Below are positions 43,699 to 52,971 of a DNA stretch of 64,000 bases, one piece after another (position 1 is the stretch's first letter; each line of letters starts with the position of its first letter). The notes under the pieces are model-generated. The model had not been told where the DNA came from and ran no database searches. It was given only the letters and a program-made list of their open reading frames with translations. Position numbers and translations under genes: made by a program. Location: the NCBI RefSeq assembly GCF_000472385.1, contig NZ_AWZU01000002.1, forward strand, positions 248,001 through 312,000, in the 5' to 3' direction. The stretch is from Bradyrhizobium sp. ARR65. GTDB lineage: Bacteria > Pseudomonadota > Alphaproteobacteria > Rhizobiales > Xanthobacteraceae.

Positions 43699-45225
43699 CT
43701 ACGCAAACACGCTATGATCGATCGGGCCGTTCGGCACCACATAACCATAGCGCGTGTTGGACGGTTCGGGGCCGAGCTTCTCATACTCCGCCTTCATCAG
43801 CGCGAAACGGTCGTCCTTTATTTCGTTCATCGTGTGCTTGGGCTGGATGTTGTAGAGCCTCGCATTGTTGTCGCCGAAGATCGCGCTCTTCACAGGCCCG
43901 TCGGCGGGGCCGAGCGGGGCAAACCCGAACTGCTTCTGCATCACTTCCGGAATTTCCAGCCGCCGTAATCCCTCGATCTGCCATTGCGGCGCGCCGGTCC
44001 ACAGCGCGTCCGTGCCCCAGCAGACGTGATCGACACCGAGTCCCTTGATGAGAATGCCCATCAGCGCCGCGCAGACATTCGGCTCCGCAACGAGCGTCGT
44101 CGCGAACAACTGACCGACATCGCCATAGACGTTGCTGACGCCATATTGCTCCGGAATCTCGGCGAGATCGCTGGTCCAGGCGATGCGCCCGGTGCGCTCG
44201 AATTCGGCGAGTGCTACCTTCGGATCGCCGCCGACATGCCGATAGGCGGAGTGATAGATGATGAAGTTGAGCTGCGGCCAGTCCTTGGCCGCCTGCCCGA
44301 CATCGGCGACGTCGGCAAAGCCGCGCAAGTTCGGAAACTGCTTTTCGACGCCCGGCGGGAACAGCCCCTTGTGCACGCAGACGTTCTTGATGCCTGCTTG
44401 CACCATTTTTTCATAGCCCTTGTAGGCGACCTTTTCGTCATCCATGCGCCAGGGATAGCGGCTGATGTCCTTGTGCGTGTTGTCGCCGATGGTGTAGCCC
44501 TTGCAGGACTCCGGCTTGAGCGCGAGCGCCGCATCGAGCTTGTCGAGCCACCCCGGCTGCCCCGGCGTGAAGATGGCGTGGCAGAACAGGCGCCGCGAGC
44601 CGGCCTCCTCGTTGATCTTCTTGCGGGCGTCCGCCATCTGCTCGTTGGTCAAGAACCAGTCGCGCTCGATATCGGACGGGGCAGAGGAGATCAGCGCGAT
44701 CTTGGTGTCGGAATCCAGGAAGATCTCCTTCTTGTAGTTGTTGAATTTCAGATCATCGACGGTCTGCTCGTGCTCGGCGAGTTCCTTGTTCCAGCCGGCC
44801 TTGCCGACCGCTTTGCGCATCTCCAGAAAAGTGGTGATGCGGGTGTCGTCGCGCAGGAAATGCGTGTGCATGTCCATGATGAACTGGTCTTTCAAGGCGT
44901 TCGCCCGCTCATCGGCCATCGCGGGCGTTGCGGCTTCGGCGCGTGTCACGTCGAACAATGGGCCATAGACCTCATTCATCGCGAGGAAAGAGGCGGCCAT
45001 GCCGGCCGCCGTCTGGAAGAAGCGGCGGCGGCTGAGGCCGTGCTCGCCGCCGAGCTCGTCGGCCATGGCGAGCAGCCGTGCCTCGACCTCGCGCTGCCGC
45101 TCGTTCTGAGGATCGGGATAGAATTCGTCGCTGGACACGATCTGGGTCGGAATCGGCGTCCGGTGCTGGCAGAATTCCGATGGCATCAGCGCCGCAAGTT
45201 CTTCTTCGGTCAATTGGCTGCTCAT
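43699..45225 (-). CDS. Amidohydrolase-family protein with internal twin-arginine segment
   Basis: 508 residues from the ATG at 45225, eight bases after AGGGAG. Residues 1-65 are polar; then SRRRFFQTAAGMAASFLA (about 65-82) is a Tat-type motif plus hydrophobic stretch, placed unusually far in. The catalytic TIM barrel follows, with metal ligands in MDMHTHFLRDD, VCVHKGLFPPG, IIYHSAYRH and CWGTDALWTG: an amidohydrolase-2 enzyme (decarboxylase or hydrolase of small carboxylates). Divergent from the alpha/beta hydrolase gene, which also has a Tat leader. Substrate unknown. Confidence 0.87.
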   Translation of the reverse strand: MSSQLTEEELAALMPSEFCQHRTPIPTQIVSSDEFYPDPQNERQREVEARLLAMADELGGEHGLSRRRFFQTAAGMAASFLAMNEVYGPLFDVTRAEAATPAMADERANALKDQFIMDMHTHFLRDDTRITTFLEMRKAVGKAGWNKELAEHEQTVDDLKFNNYKKEIFLDSDTKIALISSAPSDIERDWFLTNEQMADARKKINEEAGSRRLFCHAIFTPGQPGWLDKLDAALALKPESCKGYTIGDNTHKDISRYPWRMDDEKVAYKGYEKMVQAGIKNVCVHKGLFPPGVEKQFPNLRGFADVADVGQAAKDWPQLNFIIYHSAYRHVGGDPKVALAEFERTGRIAWTSDLAEIPEQYGVSNVYGDVGQLFATTLVAEPNVCAALMGILIKGLGVDHVCWGTDALWTGAPQWQIEGLRRLEIPEVMQKQFGFAPLGPADGPVKSAIFGDNNARLYNIQPKHTMNEIKDDRFALMKAEYEKLGPEPSNTRYGYVVPNGPIDHSVFA

Positions 45226-45472
45226 GGCTTCACTCCCTTGCATCCGCCGGATTTTTCCGGTCGGGCGTCGCGTGCGAGACTAAGCTGAGGTCGCGCGTTC
45301 CGTCCGCGCTGTGTTTGGCCGTCGATGTCACAAGCGCGTGTGCCGCCACAGCGGATTGTGAATCGCTCTTTTGGCAACCACGCAATGCCCGGCGGCTTTC
45401 GCAGCTATTAACGCCTGTGTTATCGTCGCAAGAGGATCGGACGAAGAAACCGAACCCACTGGGAGAACAGGG

Positions 45473-46498
45473 ATGACGCAGTCTGAACCCACCCTGGCGC
45501 GCCGTGCCGTCATCAAGAGCATCGGGGCGGGTATGGCGGCAAGTGCAATGGGCGCGACGCCGGCGGATGCCGCGGAGCCGGACGCAGCGGACGGCGGCGA
45601 GATCTGGAGCAGCGAATATTGGGCCAAAAAGGGCGAGGTGCCCTTATGGATGTTCCGCAAGCGGATAGGGGCGCCCAAAGCCGGCGACCCGGCGCGGCCG
45701 GTCGTGTTCTTTGTTCACGGCTCCTCCGTCACCTCGCGGGTGTTCGATCTTTCGGTGCCCGGCAAGGGCGAATATTCGGTCATGAACGAGTTCGCCCGCT
45801 ATGGCTTCGACTGCTGGACCATGGATCACGAGAATTACGGCAAGTCGGGGCGCACCTCGGGCAATTCAGATGTTGCAAGTGGCGTCGAGGATCTCAAAGC
45901 CGCCGCCGAGGTCGTCACCCGTGAGACCGGACAGAAGAAATTCCACTTTGTCGGGGAGTCCTCCGGCGCGTTGCGCGCCGGCGCTTATGCCATGGCCGCG
46001 CCCGACCGCATCGATCGCCTGGTGTTCGCCGCGTTCACCTACAAGGGTGAAGGTTCGCCGACGCTGAAGAAGCGCGCCGAGCAATCGGACTACTATCGCT
46101 CGCACAACATGCGCAAGCGCGACCGCGACATGATCCGCTCGATCGCTACCCGCGACAGGCCGGGCACCAGCGATCCCGCCGTGATCGAGGCGCTTGCCGA
46201 TGTGGAATTGCAGTTCGGCGATCAGATCCCGACCGGCACCTATCTCGATATGACCGCGAACCTGCCCGTGGTGCTGCCGGAGAAAGTGCTGGCGCCGGTG
46301 CTGTTGCTGCGCGGCGAATATGATGGGATCGCAGCCGTCCCTGATCTCGAAGAGTTTTTCAACAAGCTGCCGAATGGCGACCGCCAATTCGTGATCCTGC
46401 CGGGCACGGCTCATTCGGTCGTGCTCGCCATCAACCGCCAATTGTTCTGGCACGCGACGCGGGCATTTCTGACCATGCCGACGCCGATTGCGACCTAG
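45473..46498 (+). CDS. Alpha/beta hydrolase with twin-arginine leader
   Basis: 341 residues from the ATG at 45473, after GGGAGAACAGG. Leader LARRAVIKSIGAGMAASAMG is twin-arginine, ending near ADA-A. Catalytic elements: oxyanion HGSSVTSRVF, nucleophile Ser in FVGESSGALRAG, acid Asp in RGEYDGIAAV and base His in LPGTAHSVVLA. An exported esterase, lipase or C-C hydrolase of unknown substrate. Divergent from the Tat-leader amidohydrolase; the 247-bp shared gap suggests joint control. Confidence 0.9.
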   Translation: MTQSEPTLARRAVIKSIGAGMAASAMGATPADAAEPDAADGGEIWSSEYWAKKGEVPLWMFRKRIGAPKAGDPARPVVFFVHGSSVTSRVFDLSVPGKGEYSVMNEFARYGFDCWTMDHENYGKSGRTSGNSDVASGVEDLKAAAEVVTRETGQKKFHFVGESSGALRAGAYAMAAPDRIDRLVFAAFTYKGEGSPTLKKRAEQSDYYRSHNMRKRDRDMIRSIATRDRPGTSDPAVIEALADVELQFGDQIPTGTYLDMTANLPVVLPEKVLAPVLLLRGEYDGIAAVPDLEEFFNKLPNGDRQFVILPGTAHSVVLAINRQLFWHATRAFLTMPTPIAT

Positions 46499-46517
46499 CA
46501 TCGTCGCGCGACACGAT

Positions 46518-46620
46518 CGTCATACCCCGCGCATGCGGGGGTATCCGGTACGCCGAGGCGGTTCGCCTCTATCAAGACTACTTCTGAATACGTCATCATC
46601 CGTTTTCGTGGACGATGACG
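46518..46620. repeat. Palindromic intergenic repeat, CGTCATCATCCGC type (diverged copy)
   Basis: Opens CGTCATACCCCGC-GCAT-GCGGGGTATCCGGTACGC and closes with CATCATCCGTTTTCGTGGACGATGACG, each half a hairpin. Same layout as 33403-33506. Lies between the alpha/beta hydrolase and the VOC gene. Confidence 0.6.
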
Positions 46621-46750
46621 GCTGAGGGGCGGAGCCGGTTCGCACCGATACCCCCACCGAGCAATGGCGCCCGGAAAAATTTCAGATCCCCTGTCGGGAC
46701 CTGAGCTGGCCGTCCGTCCTTAGGCCGTGCGCAACCCCACGGAGACCATG

Positions 46751-47182
46751 ATGACCAAGCTGATTTTCGTTAATCTGCCGGTGAGCGATCTTGCCCGCGC
46801 CACCGTCTTTTATCAGGCGATCGGTGCGACCAAGAATCCGCAGTTCAGCGATGACACCGCGGCCTGCATGGTGTTTTCCGACACGATCCATGCGATGCTG
46901 CTGACCCACGACAAATTCCGGCAATTCACGCCGAAGCAGATCGCCGACGCCAAGGCTTCGAGTGAGGTCCTGATTTGCCTCTCCGCCGACAGCCGCGAGG
47001 CGGTCGACGACATCATCAGTAAGGGGCAGCGCGCGGGCGGCACCGCCGACCCTTCGCCGAAGCAGGATTTCGGCCTCATGTACGGCCGGAGCCTGGAGGA
47101 TCCCGATGGCCATATCTGGGAAGTGATGTGGATGGATGTCGAGGCCGCGCGGAAGGCTCAGGCGAGCCAGGCGACCGCCTGA
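46751..47182 (+). CDS. VOC (glyoxalase/bleomycin resistance fold) protein
   Basis: 143 residues from the ATG at 46751, six bases after GGAG; the ATG at 46748 is too close to that site. Two beta-alpha-beta-beta-beta units: KLIFVNLPVSDLARATVFYQ and the closing DPDGHIWEVMWMD with the second metal Glu. LMYGRSLEDPDGH is typical of the PhnB/YdeN-like VOC group. Function could be lyase, dioxygenase or binding; unknown. Lone gene. Confidence 0.88.
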   Translation: MTKLIFVNLPVSDLARATVFYQAIGATKNPQFSDDTAACMVFSDTIHAMLLTHDKFRQFTPKQIADAKASSEVLICLSADSREAVDDIISKGQRAGGTADPSPKQDFGLMYGRSLEDPDGHIWEVMWMDVEAARKAQASQATA

Positions 47183-47323
47183 CCTGTTCACGGCCGCAAG
47201 AAGATTTCCAATGAAGATTTCGTCCGACGTGGGATCGGTCGAGCAAAGCGAAACGCATCATGCTCACGGGCGGTTCGATGGGTTTCGCTTCCGCGCAGCC
47301 CATCGTACAGCGCCTGGTGCGCG

Positions 47324-48802
47324 TTAACCCCGCGCCGGCAGCCACACCGCGCGCGAGAGCATGATCAGGGAGCAGATCGCGGCATAGGCAATCAGCGATG
47401 CCGCGACCATGCCCGCCAAGCCCGTCATGCCGGCCCCGAGGGACGTCACCACGAACCAGCCGCAGCCCGCCGCGATCAGGATGCGCAGGCTGGAGGCGAC
47501 AAACGGCCAGAGCACGTGCCCGGCGCCTTGCGCGGCAAAGCCGAGCACGAAGCCGAAACCGAGCGCCGCGTAGGTGGGAGCGACGATGCGCAGATAGGTG
47601 GTGCCGATGTGCAGCACCTCGACGTCATGACTGAACAGCGTGAGCCAGAGTGGCGGATAGGCGGCGACGATGAGACCGATGGTGCCCGTCAGCGTCACAC
47701 CCGCCGCGCTCGCGATCCAGGCGATCCGCCTGGCGCGCGCGATGTCACCGGCGCCGACGGCGATGCCGACCATGGTCAGCGTCGCCGTGCACAACCCGAA
47801 CAGGATCGGGATCAGGATGTAATCCAGCCGCGAGGCGATGCCATAGGCCGCGAGCGCGGTGGTGCCGAACAGTCCGACCGCGCCGGTGACCAGAATGACG
47901 GTGAGATTGGTGAGCACGGAATTGACGGCGGTCGGCACGCCGACGTGCAGAATGTCGGCGAATAGGCGGCGCTGCAGCGGAACGATCCCGAGCCTCAGGC
48001 CCGCGCGGCCGCTTGCCATATAGCGCAGCAAGAACAGCATCGCCCCGCAATAGTAAACGGCGAAGGCAATGCCCGCGCCCGCAATGCCGAGGCGCGGCAG
48101 TCCGCCAAGTCCAAAGATCAGGATGGGCGACAGCGGAATCAGGACCAAGGCGCCGACCAGTGTGACCGTGGCGGGAACCCGTACATTGCCGGACCCGCGC
48201 AGCGCGCCGGCCTGAAAATTCACGATCCACACCGGGATCGCCCCGGCAAATAGATAGTTGGAATATCTCAGGGCGGCTTGCAGCGCCTCGCCGCGACCGC
48301 CGAGAGCCCGGTAGAGATGCGGGCCACCCCAGATCGTCGCAAGCGAGAACAGCGCGCCGACCACGATTGCAAGAACAATAGCGTGGAAGAGCAGTGCATC
48401 GGCGTCCTCCTTTCGGCCCGCGCCGACGGCGCGCGCCACTGCCGAGGACACGCCGCTGCCGAGCCCGCCGTTCGACATCATGGTCATCAGCATGAATACG
48501 GGAAACACCAGCGCCACGCCTGCGAGCGCATCGGTGCCGAGAAAGCCGACATAATAGGCCTCGGCGATATTGACCGCGGTCTGCGCCACCAGCACCACAA
48601 CCGTGGGCAACGCCAGTTTCAAGAGCGTCGGCAGCACCGGGCCGGTCAGCAGCGCCGCGCGCCGCGCCTCGTTGCGGGCGTGCAGGAGCGATGGGGGAGA
48701 GGGCGATTTGGGGGCAGGGGAGCTGGAGTTCGAGTCGGTTCCCTCGTCGCGCGCCGCATCCCGCTCGATCACGCGTGGCAGCGCTTCAGTCGCATCGGTC
48801 AT
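47324..48802 (-). CDS. MATE family efflux transporter
   Basis: 492 residues with about 12 hydrophobic helices in two homologous halves (LKLALPTVVVLVAQTAVNIA near 60-80, and FADILHVGVPTAVNSVLTNL near 280-300). VNIAEAYYVGFLGTDALAGV is the MATE N-lobe signature. The first 45 residues are an unusually long, Ser/Pro-rich cytoplasmic tail. Cation-coupled export of drugs or metabolites. A nine-base-arm palindrome 56-78 bp upstream suggests control by a local repressor, but no regulator gene is adjacent. Confidence 0.93.
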   Translation of the reverse strand: MTDATEALPRVIERDAARDEGTDSNSSSPAPKSPSPPSLLHARNEARRAALLTGPVLPTLLKLALPTVVVLVAQTAVNIAEAYYVGFLGTDALAGVALVFPVFMLMTMMSNGGLGSGVSSAVARAVGAGRKEDADALLFHAIVLAIVVGALFSLATIWGGPHLYRALGGRGEALQAALRYSNYLFAGAIPVWIVNFQAGALRGSGNVRVPATVTLVGALVLIPLSPILIFGLGGLPRLGIAGAGIAFAVYYCGAMLFLLRYMASGRAGLRLGIVPLQRRLFADILHVGVPTAVNSVLTNLTVILVTGAVGLFGTTALAAYGIASRLDYILIPILFGLCTATLTMVGIAVGAGDIARARRIAWIASAAGVTLTGTIGLIVAAYPPLWLTLFSHDVEVLHIGTTYLRIVAPTYAALGFGFVLGFAAQGAGHVLWPFVASSLRILIAAGCGWFVVTSLGAGMTGLAGMVAASLIAYAAICSLIMLSRAVWLPARG

Positions 48803-48857
48803 TTCGGTTCAGCTTCGTTCAAGTCGGTCAGGCTCGATCTTTATATGATGGTCACAA

Positions 48858-48880
48858 TGCATTATGATGACCATAATGCA
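48858..48880. promoter_or_regulatory. Nine-base-arm palindrome upstream of the MATE gene, candidate operator
   Basis: TGCATTATG (48858-48866) and CATAATGCA (48872-48880) are perfect inverted repeats around a five-base spacer. The neighbouring GGTCACAATGCAT repeats part of the motif in degenerate form. The site is strongly AT-rich in a GC-rich window and lies in the MATE promoter zone. Confidence 0.5.
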
Positions 48881-49092
48881 ATATACGATCGCTCACGATC
48901 GCGTAGGGCTGGGGGCGCCGCCTGCTTCCTTCCGCAAGGGAGCAGGGTCTATCGCTCTGATGTTGTAATTTTGTCACAGGCGCAACTCGTGCGCCGATCC
49001 CTCACCGGCGGCAAGCGCAAAACCGGTTCAACGCAATCGACAGATAAATCCCGCTCGTCCACACTCGATGCCATTGCGATACCGTCGGCTGT

Positions 49093-50406
49093 GTGATCAG
49101 TCCCGTGAACAGTGCGCGCGAGTCCCCTGCTTCGAACCTCTCCGTCGTGGCATGCGGCGTCGTCTCGGTCTTCATTTTCCTGATCGCGCATGCCGCGTTT
49201 ATTGTAGGACTGAGCACGCCGGAAAAATTCGTGTTCGACGAAGCGCATTACGTGCCGGCGGCGCGGCAGATGCTTGAGCCGGTCATCCGCGAGCCGATGC
49301 TCAATCCAATGCATCCGCCGCTCGGTAAGCAAATCATCGCGTCGTCGATCCGTATCTTCGGCGATAATGCGTTCGCCTGGCGCTATCCGGCTGCCCTGTT
49401 CGGCGCGCTCTGCCTGGTCGCGATCTATCTCGGCGCGCTCGCACTATTTTCCGGGCAGGCGCCGGCGATTGCCGCAAGCCTGATCGCTCTCTTCAACCAG
49501 ATGCTGTTCGTGCAATCGCGCATCGCGATGCTCGACATCTTTGCGCTCGGCTTTTCGCTATGCGGCATAGCGGCTTTCATGCATGGTTACCGCAAGGTCC
49601 GCCCTCACATCTATTTCGCAGCCTCGGGCCTCGCCTTCGGATTCGCGGCTGCCTGCAAATGGAGCGGATTGTTCCCCCTTGCGACCGCTATCGTCATCAT
49701 CGCGATCATCAGGCTGATGCAGGGCTGGCGTACCGCGTTTGCGGACGGAAATTCCGGCGACTGGTATCGGCCGGACCTCTGGCCGGACTTCAGGGCTTTT
49801 CATTTCGCCGCATGCTTCGTTTGTCTTCCCGCGCTCGCTTATCTCTTGAGCTTCGTCGTGCTTTATGGTCCGTCCCCATCCGACATTCTCGAAGCCCAGC
49901 AGCGCATCTTTGCCGACAACACCACCAGTGCGATCGCTGGCCACACCTATATGAGTTCGTGGCCGTCCTGGCCGTTTCTGATCCGTCCGGTCTGGTACCT
50001 GTTCGATAAGGTCGAGGACGACACGGCCGCGGCGATCGTGCTGCTCGGCAATCCCGTGGTGCTATGGCCGGCGCTGCTTGCGCTGCTCGTTTGCCTGCGT
50101 GACTGGATCGCGACGCGCCGGGCAGACGCGTTCCTGATCCTCGCGTTCTATTTCGGGCCGTATCTGGCCTGGGCCCTCCTGCCGCGCACGCTCGGCTTTC
50201 TTTATTATTATCTGCCGTCGGCGACAACGGCCTCGCTTGCGCTGGTCTACGCACTGACGCGGCAGGGAATGCCGCGCTGGGCGCTATGGGCCTACGTGGT
50301 AATGGCAGGTGCGGGCTTTGCGGCGATGCTGCCGATTTCGGCGGCGTTCGTCGGCACGTCGATGGCGACCTTCAACCGGCTGATGCTGTTCCAGAGCTGG
50401 ATTTAG
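49093..50406 (+). CDS. PMT/GT39-type glycosyltransferase (dolichol- or polyprenyl-phosphate-sugar)
   Basis: 437-residue polytopic membrane protein with about ten helices. The first extramembrane loop has FVFDEAHYVPAARQML, with the catalytic Asp-Glu pair of GT39/GT83 enzymes, and NPMHPPLGKQIIASSIRIFG, close to protein O-mannosyltransferases. It moves a sugar from a polyprenyl phosphate to protein or lipid on the outer face. Start is a GTG at 49093. No acceptor gene is next to it. Bacterial PMTs are best known in Actinobacteria; acceptor here is unknown. Confidence 0.82.
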   Translation: MISPVNSARESPASNLSVVACGVVSVFIFLIAHAAFIVGLSTPEKFVFDEAHYVPAARQMLEPVIREPMLNPMHPPLGKQIIASSIRIFGDNAFAWRYPAALFGALCLVAIYLGALALFSGQAPAIAASLIALFNQMLFVQSRIAMLDIFALGFSLCGIAAFMHGYRKVRPHIYFAASGLAFGFAAACKWSGLFPLATAIVIIAIIRLMQGWRTAFADGNSGDWYRPDLWPDFRAFHFAACFVCLPALAYLLSFVVLYGPSPSDILEAQQRIFADNTTSAIAGHTYMSSWPSWPFLIRPVWYLFDKVEDDTAAAIVLLGNPVVLWPALLALLVCLRDWIATRRADAFLILAFYFGPYLAWALLPRTLGFLYYYLPSATTASLALVYALTRQGMPRWALWAYVVMAGAGFAAMLPISAAFVGTSMATFNRLMLFQSWI

Positions 50407-50558
50407 GATGTTCGCGTTTCGCCACGAAGAGCGGGGAGAGGGAGCGCAGCGGCATCTTTCGAGCCGCGGTCTTAAAAGCGGCCGTCTTGCGACAACAAAT
50501 CACCCAGATGCGCCCCTAACAGCGGCGGTCCTAAGACCAATAAGAACTGACGCAAGCC

Positions 50559-50867
50559 GTGTTTTCTCCCAAGCGACCGAGTGACTATCAAGGTTATCGC
50601 GCCGGCACCACCGAGCGGGCGGGATCCATCACCTCAATGTCGGTCCTGATCGGCGCCGCCATGATCGCGGTGGCGATCCTGCTGTCCACCCTGATCACCG
50701 CCGTGGGCGCTCGTTATGTCGGAATCGAAGGTCCGACCGAAGACAGCGCCTGGCTGGTCGACCGTCTCACCGGCAAGATCTACAAATGCGAGGCGCAGGG
50801 GCGCGGCAGGGCGTCCTGCGAGCCGGACGTCGCAGCGGGGAGCATCGGCATCAAGCCGAAGCCATAA
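50559..50867 (+). CDS. Small single-pass membrane protein, unknown function
   Basis: 102 residues from a GTG at 50559. One helix (SVLIGAAMIAVAILLSTLIT, ~28-47) with a short polar N-tail and a mature part containing two cysteines (KIYKCEAQGRGRASCEPDVA) that could form a disulfide in the periplasm. SAWLVDRLTGKIYKCEAQGR resembles small alphaproteobacterial membrane proteins of unknown role. Start codon uncertain because no clear ribosome site precedes it. Confidence 0.65.
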   Translation: MFSPKRPSDYQGYRAGTTERAGSITSMSVLIGAAMIAVAILLSTLITAVGARYVGIEGPTEDSAWLVDRLTGKIYKCEAQGRGRASCEPDVAAGSIGIKPKP

Positions 50868-50890
50868 GGCGCGCCCGCAGCATCGGCCGT

Positions 50891-51802
50891 TCATCTCTTC
50901 GACGGTACGATCCGAGCCGCCTGTTCGGCAATGAATCGCCAGAGCCGGGTAGCGACGGGGCCGTGGGGCGCATGACGCAACCGCGCCGCGACAAGCTCGG
51001 CCTCGCCCCCACGGAAATGGGTTCCGGTGATCGGCAGCAGTCGCTTCTCCCGCAGGTCGCGCGCGACCAGGTAATGCGGCAGGTGACCCCAGCCCATGCC
51101 CTGCAAAATGAGCTCGCGTTTCATCAACTGGTCGCTGACGGTGCAGCTTCGCGCGCCTTCGACCAGAAAATAGTCGCGCGGCGGTGAATGGCGGGCGCTG
51201 TCGCGGATCACGCATTGCACGTAGTCGCGCATTTGCTCCGGCGTGATCGATTTCCCGATTGGAAAGCGTAGGAAATTCGGCGCGACCACCGGCACGATCT
51301 TCACCGTGAAGAGGTCGACGAATTCAAGCCGCGGGTCGGCCTTGTCGACGTGATGCAGGATGAGATCGGCCTCGCCATCGAGCAGGCGCTCGACCGGGCC
51401 CGAGATCGATTCGAAATAGAGATTGAGCCTGGTCGAAGGACAACGGTCGAAAAAGCTGCGCAACAGTGCCAGCGTCTCCGGAAGGGGGCTGACGTCCCCG
51501 ATCACCACGCGCAACTCGCTCTCTTCGCCCATCGCAAGCTGGGCGGCATGGCTGGCTAATCGTTCCGCATCTTTCAGGAACAACCGGGTGCGCTCGTAGA
51601 ACGAGCGCCCCGCTTCGGTCAGCTTCACCCGGTAGCCGCCGCGGTCGAGCAGGCTGAGCTTGAGCTGCGCTTCCAGGTTCTTCACCGATGCCGAGACGCT
51701 CGGCTGCGAGCGCCTGAGCTTCTCGGCCGCGGCCTGGAAGCTGCCGGTGCTGACCACCGCCTCGAAACATTGCAATTGATGCAGCGTTACGCCATCGAGC
51801 AT
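50891..51802 (-). CDS. LysR-family transcriptional regulator
   Basis: 303 residues. Helix-turn-helix LHQLQCFEAVVSTGSFQAAA and RSQPSVSASVKNLEAQLKLS (residues ~7-48), then the effector domain. Diverges from the quinone-oxidoreductase-like gene at 51899 across 96 bp containing an AT-rich 8-7-8 dyad, so it is the probable regulator of that gene and of itself. Confidence 0.93.
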   Translation of the reverse strand: MLDGVTLHQLQCFEAVVSTGSFQAAAEKLRRSQPSVSASVKNLEAQLKLSLLDRGGYRVKLTEAGRSFYERTRLFLKDAERLASHAAQLAMGEESELRVVIGDVSPLPETLALLRSFFDRCPSTRLNLYFESISGPVERLLDGEADLILHHVDKADPRLEFVDLFTVKIVPVVAPNFLRFPIGKSITPEQMRDYVQCVIRDSARHSPPRDYFLVEGARSCTVSDQLMKRELILQGMGWGHLPHYLVARDLREKRLLPITGTHFRGGEAELVAARLRHAPHGPVATRLWRFIAEQAARIVPSKR

Positions 51803-51819
51803 TATTCAGTTATCCTATG

Positions 51820-51842
51820 AAGAATATCGAAATTATATTCTT
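51820..51842. promoter_or_regulatory. LysR-type operator dyad between lysR and the oxidoreductase gene
   Basis: AAGAATAT (51820-51827) and ATATTCTT (51835-51842) form a perfect eight-base inverted repeat with a seven-base spacer, so the T-N11-A rule is met inside it. It lies 18 bp upstream of the lysR start and 57 bp upstream of the oxidoreductase start. Confidence 0.55.
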
Positions 51843-51898
51843 TTTTCTGATGGCACAATTCGCAAAGCTCGCGCGCGTCACAACACAGGGAAATCCTC

Positions 51899-52876
51899 AT
51901 GCGCGCGATCGTCATCAAGGAATACGGCGGGCCGGACGTGCTCGCGATCGAACGGCGTCCAGATCCCGAGCCGAAGCTCGGCCACGTCCTGATCGAGGTG
52001 AAGGCCTTCGGCGTCAACCGCGCGGAGCTGTACTTCCGCTCAGGCGCGTGGGGCGAAGTCGCCGAGATCAGCGGCATCGAATGCGTCGGCGTGGTGAGGG
52101 CCGATCCCGACGGACACTTCAAGCCGGGGCAGAAGGTGCTCGCCATCGTCGGTGGCATGGGTCGCGGCACTAGCGGCAGCTATGCCGAGCTCGTCAACGC
52201 ACCAAGCGCCAATGTCACGGCAATCGAGACGGATCTCGCCTGGGAAGATCTCGCCGCCATCCCGGAATCCTATGCCACCGCATGGACCGCGCTATGCGGG
52301 ATCCTCGCGATCAAGCCCGGCCAGACGGTGCTCATTCGCGGCGCCACCTCGGCGCTGGGGCAGGCAGCCATCAATATCGCGGCGCATGCCGGTGTGCGGG
52401 TGATCGCCACCACGCGCAACGCAGCGCGCACCGCATTGCTTGAGTCTCTGGGGGCCGACGCAGTCCTGCCGGAGCACAGCGGGCTGTCGCAGCATTTGCG
52501 CCAATTGCACAGTCGGGGAATCGAGGCGGTGCTTGATATCATCGGCAATAGCACGGTCCTCGATTCGCTTCGGATGGTGCGGCGGGGCGGCGAGGTATGC
52601 CTGGTCGGCTTTCTCGGTGGAGGCGGGCCGCTGACGGTCGAGCCGGTCTTTCAAATTCCGAGTGGGGTGCGGCTCAGCATTTTTGCCAGCGCGTTGGTGA
52701 CCGGATCCGGCGAATTTCCGCTCTCGGAAATTCCATTCCAGGCCATCGTGGATCGCGTCGCCTCCGGCATCTATCGGGCCAAGCCCGCGCAGGTGTTCAG
52801 GTTCGAGAACATCTCAGCCGCCCACCGCGTCCTGGAGGAAAACACGGCGGGCGGCAAAGTCGTCGTCCGGCTCTGA
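51899..52876 (+). CDS. Zinc-free alcohol dehydrogenase/quinone oxidoreductase (QOR-like MDR)
   Basis: 325 residues, medium-chain reductase fold. N-terminal MRAIVIKEYGGPDVLAIERR and VKAFGVNRAELYFRSG match quinone oxidoreductases; the Rossmann motif is VLIRGATSALGQAAINIAAH (~143-162). Zinc ligands of classical alcohol dehydrogenases are missing. Likely reduces quinones or enones with NADPH. Divergent from its LysR regulator, and followed by a good terminator hairpin at 52972. Confidence 0.92.
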   Translation: MRAIVIKEYGGPDVLAIERRPDPEPKLGHVLIEVKAFGVNRAELYFRSGAWGEVAEISGIECVGVVRADPDGHFKPGQKVLAIVGGMGRGTSGSYAELVNAPSANVTAIETDLAWEDLAAIPESYATAWTALCGILAIKPGQTVLIRGATSALGQAAINIAAHAGVRVIATTRNAARTALLESLGADAVLPEHSGLSQHLRQLHSRGIEAVLDIIGNSTVLDSLRMVRRGGEVCLVGFLGGGGPLTVEPVFQIPSGVRLSIFASALVTGSGEFPLSEIPFQAIVDRVASGIYRAKPAQVFRFENISAAHRVLEENTAGGKVVVRL

Positions 52877-52971
52877 CGTCGGGAGACCAGGGCGATGGGG
52901 GCCGGCATTGCCCTGCAGCATGGAAAGTGTCTTTTTCCCGAAATCTTCCCGTGGAAAATATGCAGCGCGTG

